From contig CANFGA010000043.1 of NCBI GenBank assembly GCA_947446335.1, positions 1 through 12,238 of the forward strand: a stretch of 12,238 bases of DNA, given 5' to 3'. The position numbers and the translations under genes are program-made. The DNA is from Oxalobacteraceae bacterium (GTDB taxonomy: Bacteria; Pseudomonadota; Gammaproteobacteria; Burkholderiales; Burkholderiaceae_D). Shown here piece by piece: positions 4,918 through 11,173 of this stretch (position 1 is the first letter of the stretch; every line of letters begins with the position of its first letter). The notes beneath the pieces were generated by a model. It saw nothing but the letters and a program-made list of their open reading frames with translations. It had not been told where the DNA came from and did no database searches.

Positions 4918-6959
4918 ACCAGGACAGCACTTTCTTTGCGCGCCTGTCGCGCTATTACCTGCTGTTTACGGCCGGCTTCGGCACTTTCCTGATCGCGCTC
5001 GCGCTGCTGGAAAAGGAAGGCATGCCGCGGGTCTGGATCGGTCACCTGTTCATGCTCGCCACTATCGTGCTGTATGCCAGCATCGGCTTGATCAGCCGCA
5101 CCTCGAATGTGCTCGAATATTATGTCGCAGGGCGCCGCGTGCCCGCCTTGTTCAACGGCATGGCGACAGCCGCCGACTGGATTTCGGCCGCCAGCTTCAT
5201 CAGCTTGGCTGGCGGCCTGTACCTGCACGGCTTCGACGGCCTCGCTTACATCATGGGCTGGACCGGCGGCTATTGCCTGGTCGCGTTACTGATCGCACCG
5301 TATCTGCGCAAATTCGGTCAGTATACGATCCCCGACTTCCTGGCCGAGCGCTACCGCAGACCCGGCGGCAGCGGCCGGCCGGTACGCATCATCGCCGTCT
5401 GCGCCACGATTCTGGTGTCCTTCATTTACGTGGTGGCGCAAATTTACGCAGTCGGCTTGATCGCGTCGCGCTTCACCGGCGTCGATTTTTCAGTCGGCAT
5501 CTTCCTCGGCCTGGCCAGCATCCTGGTTTGCTCTTTCCTGGGCGGCATGCGCGCCATCACCTGGACCCAGGTCGCGCAATACATCATCATCCTGGTCGCC
5601 TTTCTGATCCCGGCGATCTGGCTCTCGGTCAAGCACAGCGACAACCCGGTGCCGCAACTGGCCTACGGCAAGATACTGGCGCAGCTGAGCGCGAGCGAAG
5701 CGCGGCTCGAACAAGATCCGCGCGAGCAGGAAGTGCGCGCCATCTTCCGCCAGCGCGCCGACGAATACGACATCAAGCTGCAAGGCTTGCCAGGCTCATG
5801 GGAAAGCGGGCGGCTCGCTGCGCAGCAACGGTTAGATAAGATCCGGCTGCGCAATGCCTCGCTGATGGATATCCGCAATGCCGAGCGCGCCTTGATCGCC
5901 TATCCGAAGAGCGCGCAAGAGGCGCAGCGCCTGTGGGCCAGCGCCAGGGCCATGAACCTGACCCGGTCCCGGCCGATCACTCCGCATGCAACCCCGTTCC
6001 CGGCCCCAAGCCGGGAGCAATCCGACATCAAGCGCAACAACTTCCTGGCGCTGACATTTTGCCTGATGCTGGGCACCGCCGCCCTGCCCCATATTCTGAT
6101 GCGCTCGTACACCACGCCATCGGTGCACGCGACCCGGGTCTCGGTGTTCTGGACACTGTTTTTCATCCTGCTGATTTACCTGACGATACCGGCGCTGGCG
6201 GTGCTGGTCAAATACGATATCTACACGGCACTGGTGGGCAGCGATTTTGCCCAGTTGCCGAACTGGGTCTCGTACTGGGCCAATGTGGACAAGCTCAATC
6301 CCTTGATCAGCATCGTCGACACCAATCACGATGGCATCGTGCAACTGGCCGAGATCGCCATCGATGGCGACGTGCTGGTGCTGGCCACGCCGGAAATCGC
6401 CGGCTTGCCGTATGTGATTTCGGGCCTGGTCGCCGCTGGCGGCCTGGCCGCTGCGCTGTCGACCGCCGATGGCTTGTTGCTGGCCATCTCGAACGCGCTG
6501 TCGCACGATGTCTATTACAAGATCGTCGATCCGAATGCCTCGACCCAGAAGCGGGTGACGATCTCCAAGTTGCTGCTGCTGGCGGTCGCCTTCATCGCCG
6601 CCTACACCGCGTCGCAAAAGCCGGCCGACATCCTGTCGCTGGTCGGTGCCGCCTTTTCGCTGGCGGCATCGACGCTGTTTCCGGCGCTGGTGCTGGGCGT
6701 GTTCTGGAAACGCGCCAACCACAGCGGCGCCATCGTCGGCATGCTGACCGGCTTTCTGGTGTGCCTGTATTACATGCTGCACACCAACCCGATCCTGGGC
6801 GGATCTGCAGCCAACCAGTGGTTCCACATCGCACCGATTTCAGCCGGCATCTTTGGCGTGCCGGCCGGCATGGCTGCGCTCTACCTGGTGAGCTGGATCA
6901 CGCCAAAGCCACAACGCTACACGCTGGGACTGGTCGACCATTTGCGCGCGCCGGAGTAA
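4914..6959 (+). CDS. Sodium:solute symporter, acetate/VC_2705-like, with periplasmic inserts
   Basis: This 681-residue inner-membrane protein belongs to the SSS family and resembles ActP-type cation:acetate symporters and the VC_2705 subfamily. Signs are the EYYVAGRRVPALFNGMATAADWISAASF block (about 69-96), FGQYTIPDFLAERY (134-147), NFLALTFCLMLGTAALPHILMR (376-397) and ALSTADGLLLAISNALSHD (514-532), where S516/T517 lie in the region of the family's Na2 site. Length exceeds E. coli ActP (about 550) because of a hydrophilic insert at about 243-375 and a longer loop at 445-495 that contains a canonical EF-hand loop, DTNHDGIVQLAE (469-480). The start at 4914 overlaps the DUF4212 stop; the ATG at 4845 lies within DUF4212. 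Likely substrate is acetate or another short carboxylate; the exact one cannot be read from sequence. Confidence 0.9.
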   Translation: MNQDSTFFARLSRYYLLFTAGFGTFLIALALLEKEGMPRVWIGHLFMLATIVLYASIGLISRTSNVLEYYVAGRRVPALFNGMATAADWISAASFISLAGGLYLHGFDGLAYIMGWTGGYCLVALLIAPYLRKFGQYTIPDFLAERYRRPGGSGRPVRIIAVCATILVSFIYVVAQIYAVGLIASRFTGVDFSVGIFLGLASILVCSFLGGMRAITWTQVAQYIIILVAFLIPAIWLSVKHSDNPVPQLAYGKILAQLSASEARLEQDPREQEVRAIFRQRADEYDIKLQGLPGSWESGRLAAQQRLDKIRLRNASLMDIRNAERALIAYPKSAQEAQRLWASARAMNLTRSRPITPHATPFPAPSREQSDIKRNNFLALTFCLMLGTAALPHILMRSYTTPSVHATRVSVFWTLFFILLIYLTIPALAVLVKYDIYTALVGSDFAQLPNWVSYWANVDKLNPLISIVDTNHDGIVQLAEIAIDGDVLVLATPEIAGLPYVISGLVAAGGLAAALSTADGLLLAISNALSHDVYYKIVDPNASTQKRVTISKLLLLAVAFIAAYTASQKPADILSLVGAAFSLAASTLFPALVLGVFWKRANHSGAIVGMLTGFLVCLYYMLHTNPILGGSAANQWFHIAPISAGIFGVPAGMAALYLVSWITPKPQRYTLGLVDHLRAPE

Positions 6960-6967
6960 GCTTTGAT

Positions 6968-6990
6968 ACCTGACACCTGACACCTTTGAC
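6968..6990 (+). repeat. Short 7-bp tandem repeat before pfp
   Basis: ACCTGAC occurs twice in tandem (6968-6974, 6975-6981) and is followed by the degenerate copy ACCTTTGAC. It sits in the 44-bp gap between the symporter and pfp, just ahead of the pfp ribosome site. It may be chance, a regulator site, or a slippage product. Confidence 0.4.
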
Positions 6991-6993
6991 AAC

Positions 6994-6997
6994 GGAG
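6994..6997 (+). promoter_or_regulatory. pfp ribosome binding site
   Basis: GGAG, six bases before the ATG at 7004, selects this start over an in-frame TTG at 6986, which lies upstream of the site itself. Confidence 0.75.
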
Positions 6998-7003
6998 AAT
7001 CCC

Positions 7004-8233
7004 ATGACATCTGGAAAAATTCTGGTAGCGCAAGGCGGTGGCCCGACCGCGGTCATCAATCAATCGCTGGTCGGCGTGGCCTTGGCGGCGCGCCGCCTGC
7101 GCCCGCTCGAACGCGTCTATGGCGCGCGCCACGGCGTGCGCGGCATTCTCGATGAAGACTTCGTCGACCTGACCGAAGAAACCAGCCACAACCTCGAAGC
7201 GGTGGCTGCGACGCCGTCGTCGGCGCTGGGCTCGACGCGCGACAAGCCCGATGTCCCTTATTGCAAGGAAATCTTCAAGGTCTTGCGCGCGCACCAGATC
7301 GGGCATTTCTTTTACATCGGCGGCAACGATTCATCCGACACGGTGCGCATCGTCAGCCTGGAAGCGCAGAAAGCCGGCTATCCGCTGCGCTGCATCCACA
7401 TTCCGAAGACCATCGACAACGACCTGGTCGGCAGCGACCATACGCCCGGCTATCCATCGGCGGCGCGCTTCGTCGCGCAAGCCTTCATCGGCGCCAACCT
7501 CGACAATGCGGCGCTGCCGGGCGTGTATGTGGGCGTCGTCATGGGGCGCCATGCCGGTTTTTTGACGGCGGCGGCGGCGTTGGCGCGCAAGTTCGAAGGC
7601 GACGGACCGCACCTGATCTACCTGCCCGAGCGCGTCTTTTCGATGGAACGCTTCCTGGCCGATGTCAAGGCGATGCACCAGCGTTACGGGCGCTGCGTGA
7701 TCGCCGTCTCCGAGGGCATCATCGACGCCCAGGGCCAGCCGATCGCCAACGTACTGGCGGCCGGCAGCCAGACCAAGACAGTGGAACGCGACCCGCATGG
7801 CAATGTGCAATTGTCGGGCACCGGGGAACTGGCCGATCTGCTGTGCGAGGCGATCAAGAACCAGCTCGGCATCAAGCGGGTGCGCGGCGACACCTTCGGC
7901 TACCTGCAGCGCTCGTTTGCCGGCTGCGTGTCGGATGTCGATCAGCACGAAGCGCGCGAGGTCGGTGAAAAGGCGGTCCAGTTCGCACTGTGGGGCGAGC
8001 GCGACGGTTCGGTCGCGATCCAGCGCAGCGCCGACTATGCCGTCGACCATGTGTTGCTGGAACTCGATGCGGTCGCCGGCAAGACGCGCGTGATGGAAGA
8101 CGCCTTCATCGCCGCCAGCGGCAACGATGTGACTGCCGCGTTCCACGGCTATCTGCGGCCTTTGCTCGGGTCCGGCATGCCGGACCCGGCCCGCTTGCGC
8201 GCTGGCGCGGTCAAGAAGGTGCTGGGTAGCTGA
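7004..8233 (+). CDS. pfp: Pyrophosphate-dependent 6-phosphofructokinase
   Basis: The 409-residue cytoplasmic enzyme interconverts fructose 6-phosphate and fructose 1,6-bisphosphate. Family motifs are GGGPT (11-15), GGNDS (106-110), PKTIDND (134-140) with the catalytic TIDND, and MGR (180-182). ATP enzymes such as E. coli PfkA have Gly at the position of D109 (GGDGS) and at that of K135 (PGTIDND); the Asp and Lys seen here are the known markers of PPi use. I therefore call it PPi-dependent (EC 2.7.1.90), working reversibly in glycolysis and gluconeogenesis. The ATG at 7004 has a good ribosome site. It follows the symporter by 44 bp with no terminator between, so co-transcription is possible, which would join carboxylate uptake with a gluconeogenic step (inference). 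The family is certain; the phosphoryl donor is assigned from two residues. Confidence 0.92.
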   Translation: MTSGKILVAQGGGPTAVINQSLVGVALAARRLRPLERVYGARHGVRGILDEDFVDLTEETSHNLEAVAATPSSALGSTRDKPDVPYCKEIFKVLRAHQIGHFFYIGGNDSSDTVRIVSLEAQKAGYPLRCIHIPKTIDNDLVGSDHTPGYPSAARFVAQAFIGANLDNAALPGVYVGVVMGRHAGFLTAAAALARKFEGDGPHLIYLPERVFSMERFLADVKAMHQRYGRCVIAVSEGIIDAQGQPIANVLAAGSQTKTVERDPHGNVQLSGTGELADLLCEAIKNQLGIKRVRGDTFGYLQRSFAGCVSDVDQHEAREVGEKAVQFALWGERDGSVAIQRSADYAVDHVLLELDAVAGKTRVMEDAFIAASGNDVTAAFHGYLRPLLGSGMPDPARLRAGAVKKVLGS

Positions 8234-8238
8234 GCCGC

Positions 8239-8272
8239 AATTCATCAACAGGTCATCAAGGCTGACTACACT
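8239..8272 (+). promoter_or_regulatory. Candidate Pho box and promoter of phoD
   Basis: AATTCAT (8239-8245) and AGGTCAT (8250-8256) are two 7-bp direct repeats in an 11-bp period, resembling the PhoB half-site CTGTCAT at four and five of seven positions. TACACT (8267-8272) starts ten bases after the second repeat, the spacing known for PhoB-activated promoters, where the box replaces the -35. Transcription would start near 8279, about 26 bases before the phoD ATG. A further TTCATCA lies at 8282-8288. The matches are imperfect, so this is a candidate only. Confidence 0.4.
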
Positions 8273-8304
8273 GGGAGACTGTTCATCAGAATAGGCAAGC
8301 CACC

Positions 8305-9909
8305 ATGACATCTTCCATCTCGCGCCGCCGTTTCCTGTCAAAAAGCGGCATCCTCGCCGGCGGCGCCCTGAGCGTTCCGCTGCTGAGCGCCTGCGGCGGC
8401 TCAAGCAACGCGGCGCCGGCCGTCATCGCCAGCGACAGCGAACGCCCTCAACTGCTGTCAGGCCTGCAGTTCGGCGACGTCACGGCCGACAAAGCCATCA
8501 TCTGGAGCCGCAGCGACCGCGCCTCGCAGATGATCGTCGAGTACGACACCAATGAACGTTTTGCCAACGCCAGCCGTATCATCGGTCCTTATGCCAACGC
8601 CGACAACGACTTCACCACCCGCGTCGATTTGAGCGGCCTGCCACCCGGCCAGAGCGTCTTCGTGCGCGTGCGCTACGTCGACCCGGACCGTGGCCGCATC
8701 GAGAGCGAAACGCTGGCCGGCCAGTTCCGCACCATGCCCTTGCCTGATGGCAAACGCGCGGTACGCTTCCACTGGAGCGGCGACAACGCCGGCCAGGGCT
8801 GGGGCATCAATCCCGACTTCGGCGGCGTCAAGATCTATGAAGCGATGCGCCAGCGCGATCCGGATTTCTTCATCCACAACGGCGATACGATCTATGCCGA
8901 CGGCCCGATCGCACCCGAGCAGAAGGCGGAAAACGGCCAGATCTGGAAAAGTCTGGTCACCGAAGAGGTCAGCAAGGTGGCTGAAACACTCAAGGAATTC
9001 CGCGGCCGCCATTCCTACAACACGCTGGACCTGAACTTTCGCAAGTTTGCCGCCCAAGTGCCGCAAATCTGGCAATGGGACGACCATGAAGTGACCAACA
9101 ATTACAGCGGCTCCAAGGATTTATCCAGCGATGCGCGCTACACGGAAAAGAATGTCGCCTTGCTGGCCGCGCGTGGGCGCCGCGCCTTCCTCGAATATGC
9201 GCCGATGCGCTACTACAAGCAGTCCGAGCCGCAACGCATCTACCGCAGCCTGGCTTACGGCCCGCTGCTCGATGTCTTCGTGCTCGACATGCGCAGCTAT
9301 CGCGGGCCCAACAGCGACAATCTGCAAAGCGCCCCGGATGCCAGTTCAGCTTTCCTCGGCACCGCCCAGGTGGACTGGCTGATCGCAGAACTGAACGCAT
9401 CCAAAGCAACCTGGAAGGTGATCGCCGCCGACATGCCGATCGGCTTGCTGATAGCCGACGGCAAGGATGCCCAGGGCAAGGCCAGATGGGAGGGGCTCGC
9501 CAACGGTGACGACGGCGCGCCATTGGGACGCGAACTGGAAATGGCGCGTTTACTCAAGAGTATCAAGGCGGTCGCCAACGTCGTCTGGATCACCACCGAC
9601 GTGCATTACTGCGCCGCACACTACTACGATCCGGCCAGGGCGATCTTTTCCGACTTCGCTCCGTTCTGGGAATTCGTCGCCGGGCCGATGAACGCCGGCT
9701 CCTTCGGCCCCGGAACACTGGACCAGACCTTCGGCCCCAGCGCCGTGTTCACCAAGGCGCCCGTGCTGCAAAACTCGTCGCCGTTCGCCGGTTTCCAGTT
9801 TTTTGGCGAGGTCCGCATCGACCCGCAATCGAAGGCGCTGACGGTGGAACTGCTGGACTTGAACGGCGTGTCGCAGTTCAGCAAGACGCTGGCGCCGGTC
9901 GGCGTCTAG
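8305..9909 (+). CDS. phoD: PhoD-like alkaline phosphatase, Tat-exported lipoprotein
   Basis: The 534-residue protein begins with a Tat signal, SRRRFL (6-11), a hydrophobic stretch and the lipobox LSAC with C30, so it is probably exported folded and then lipid-anchored. An N-terminal PhoD_N (Fn3-like) domain spans about 48-145 and the metallophosphatase domain about 150-505. Visible metal-site motifs are SGDNAGQGWG with D160, NGDTIYADG with D194 and Y197 (the D-x-x-Y typical of PhoD), QWDDHEVTNNY (257-267) and TDVHYC (431-436). PhoD enzymes release phosphate from mono- and diesters outside the cytoplasm using iron and calcium. Where B. subtilis PhoD has a metal-binding cysteine, this one has D160, as in a subgroup of proteobacterial homologues. 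The ATG at 8305 is placed by the signal peptide; the ribosome site is weak. A candidate Pho box lies upstream. Confidence 0.9.
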   Translation: MTSSISRRRFLSKSGILAGGALSVPLLSACGGSSNAAPAVIASDSERPQLLSGLQFGDVTADKAIIWSRSDRASQMIVEYDTNERFANASRIIGPYANADNDFTTRVDLSGLPPGQSVFVRVRYVDPDRGRIESETLAGQFRTMPLPDGKRAVRFHWSGDNAGQGWGINPDFGGVKIYEAMRQRDPDFFIHNGDTIYADGPIAPEQKAENGQIWKSLVTEEVSKVAETLKEFRGRHSYNTLDLNFRKFAAQVPQIWQWDDHEVTNNYSGSKDLSSDARYTEKNVALLAARGRRAFLEYAPMRYYKQSEPQRIYRSLAYGPLLDVFVLDMRSYRGPNSDNLQSAPDASSAFLGTAQVDWLIAELNASKATWKVIAADMPIGLLIADGKDAQGKARWEGLANGDDGAPLGRELEMARLLKSIKAVANVVWITTDVHYCAAHYYDPARAIFSDFAPFWEFVAGPMNAGSFGPGTLDQTFGPSAVFTKAPVLQNSSPFAGFQFFGEVRIDPQSKALTVELLDLNGVSQFSKTLAPVGV

Positions 9910-9921
9910 CTTGCCCAAATA

Positions 9922-9950
9922 AAAATGCGCACCAGATTGGCGCGCATTTT
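9922..9950. terminator. Bidirectional terminator between phoD and purM
   Basis: AAAATGCGC (9922-9930) pairs with GCGCATTTT (9942-9950), and CCA/TGG inside the loop extends the stem past one mismatch. On the minus strand it is followed by TTTTTATTT, a good U-tract, so it should end purM transcripts. On the plus strand the tract is TTTT, then CACACATTTT, adequate for phoD. It lies between two convergent genes. Confidence 0.8.
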
Positions 9951-9960
9951 CACACATTTT

Positions 9961-9992
9961 CATTCAATGGCGACTCCAGTCGCCATTGAATG
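9961..9992. repeat. Perfect 15-bp inverted repeat behind purM
   Basis: CATTCAATGGCGACT (9961-9975) and its exact reverse complement (9978-9992) are separated by CC only. The repeat starts two bases after the purM stop. It has no U-run on either strand, so it is not a standard terminator, but as RNA it would form a very stable hairpin at the purM 3' end. Confidence 0.85.
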
Positions 9993-9994
9993 GT

Positions 9995-11038
9995 TTAGAG
10001 GACGATGGTCTGGTGCTCGTCGCCGACGCGGGCGCGGATCACGCCCACGCGCGAGACCGATTCGCCGGCCGCCGTCAATTGCGCAAACGCCGCATCGGCA
10101 TTCTCTGCCGAAACGATGACGATCATCCCGATGCCGCAGTTGAACACGCGGTGCATTTCGGCGTCAGCCACGCCGCCATGCTGTTGCAGCCACTGAAACA
10201 GCGGTGGCATGGTCCAGGCCTTGGAATCGAGCTCGGCAACCAGATCCGCTTGCAGCACGCGCGGCACATTTTCGACCAGGCCGCCGCCGGTGATGTGAAC
10301 CATCCCTTTCACTTCCATCGCCTCCATCAGCGCCAGCAAGGGCTTGACGTAGATCCGGGTCGGCTCCATCAGCACGTCGGCCAGTTTGCGGCCGTGGAAA
10401 TCGCCTTCCAGGTCCGGCTTCGCCAGTTCGATGATCTTGCGCACCAGCGAGTAACCGTTCGAGTGCGCACCCGAGGAAGCCAGGCCCAGCACCACGTCGC
10501 CGGGGGCGATCTTCTTGCCATCGATGATTTTCGATTTTTCAACCGCGCCGACGGCAAAACCGGCCAGATCGTATTCACCGGCCGGATACATGCTCGGCAT
10601 TTCGGCGGTTTCGCCGCCGATCAACGCGCAACCGGCCAGTTCGCAACCGCGCGCCACGCCCTTGATGACATCGGTCGCGGTCGGCACATCGAGCTTGCCG
10701 CAGGCAAAATAATCGAGGAAAAACAGCGGCTCGGCGCCCTGCACCAGGATATCGTTGACGCTCATCGCGACCAAGTCGATGCCGACCGTGTCGTGACGGT
10801 TCAGCTCGAACGCCAGCTTGAGCTTGGTGCCCACGCCATCGGTGCCCGAGACCAGCACCGGTTCCTTGTATTTCTTGCTGATTTCAAACAGCGCGCCGAA
10901 GCCGCCTATGCCGCCCATCACCCCTTCGCGCATCGTGCGCTTGGCAAACGGCTTGATCGCTTCGACCAGCGCGTCACCGGCATCGATATCGACACCGGCA
11001 TCGCGGTAAGAAAGGGAGACATTAGAAGGTTGGTTCAT
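9995..11038 (-). CDS. purM: Phosphoribosylformylglycinamidine cyclo-ligase (AIR synthetase)
   Basis: The 347-residue protein is full length (E. coli about 345) and makes 5-aminoimidazole ribonucleotide from FGAM with ATP, a cytoplasmic step of purine synthesis. Motifs are SLSYRDAGVDIDAG (8-21), SGTDGVGTK (64-72) at the ATP site, MSVNDILVQGAEPLFFLDYF (92-111), GGETAEMP (141-148), SSGAHSNGYSL (188-198), and HITGGGLVENVPR further on. The start at 11038 fits the usual N-terminus, with no alternative in frame. There is no Shine-Dalgarno sequence: the 40 bases before the ATG are pyrimidine-rich (CCTCC, CCCCC). It is transcribed alone, divergent from the permease gene and convergent with phoD, with a terminator directly behind it. 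Identity is certain. Confidence 0.98.
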   Translation of the reverse strand: MNQPSNVSLSYRDAGVDIDAGDALVEAIKPFAKRTMREGVMGGIGGFGALFEISKKYKEPVLVSGTDGVGTKLKLAFELNRHDTVGIDLVAMSVNDILVQGAEPLFFLDYFACGKLDVPTATDVIKGVARGCELAGCALIGGETAEMPSMYPAGEYDLAGFAVGAVEKSKIIDGKKIAPGDVVLGLASSGAHSNGYSLVRKIIELAKPDLEGDFHGRKLADVLMEPTRIYVKPLLALMEAMEVKGMVHITGGGLVENVPRVLQADLVAELDSKAWTMPPLFQWLQQHGGVADAEMHRVFNCGIGMIVIVSAENADAAFAQLTAAGESVSRVGVIRARVGDEHQTIVL

Positions 11039-11118
11039 GGTGTGGGGGCAGTGGAGGCGGTAAAATGAAAGATGGGGACCCGGTTTGCACGCAGGCGCAA
11101 GCAGTCGGTCAATCCTCT

Positions 11119-11127
11119 ATTTTATCA
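11119..11127 (-). promoter_or_regulatory. purM: Candidate purM promoter (extended -10)
   Basis: On the minus strand TGATAAAAT (11127-11119) reads as an extended -10: TG, one base, then TAAAAT with five of six matches to TATAAT. No good -35 lies 16-18 bp upstream. The start would be near 11112, about 74 bases before the purM ATG. Confidence 0.45.
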
Positions 11128-11160
11128 AAATGCCCCATCAACCAGACTTTTTAACGCAGA

Positions 11161-11166
11161 TATAAA
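11161..11166 (+). promoter_or_regulatory. Candidate -10 element of the permease gene
   Basis: TATAAA matches five of six -10 positions and ends seven bases before the ATG at 11174, so transcription would begin at or next to the start codon. No clear -35 is seen (TCAACC at 11138-11143 is poor) and no Shine-Dalgarno sequence exists. Either the mRNA is leaderless or the true promoter is further upstream. Confidence 0.35.
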
Positions 11167-11173
11167 TTAACTG

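Larger units (their letters stand above)
11039..11173. other. Divergent intergenic region purM / AI-2E permease
   Basis: These 135 bases hold both promoters and no gene. A 335-codon reverse frame (11138-12145) enters from the permease gene and is its GC-rich shadow. I found no convincing purine-repressor site of the E. coli PurR type; a TTGC...GCAA pair near 11084-11099 has the arms in the wrong order. The purM leader of about 74 bases shows no clear riboswitch fold. Confidence 0.55.

Noticed and set aside
5832..6827. A 331-codon minus-strand frame opposite the symporter
   Set aside because: Shadow of the symporter gene, with Gln/Arg/His-rich composition and no motif.
6986..7003. A perfect TTGACA at 6986 as -35 of a pfp promoter
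   Set aside because: The matching -10 position would lie inside the pfp coding sequence around 7009-7014 and shows no TATAAT-like hexamer.
7331..8404. A 357-codon minus-strand frame opposite pfp and the phoD start
   Set aside because: Spans two well-supported genes on the other strand and carries no protein family signal.
9986..11068. A 360-codon plus-strand open frame covering all of purM
   Set aside because: It is exactly antisense to an unmistakable purM, and its product is rich in Arg, His, Gln and Asp with no family resemblance: the usual shadow of a GC-rich gene.
11080..11105. TTGC...GCAA arms upstream of purM as a PurR-like operator
   Set aside because: The E. coli PurR site has GCAA before TTGC with a central CG; here the arms are in the opposite order and the centre does not fit.
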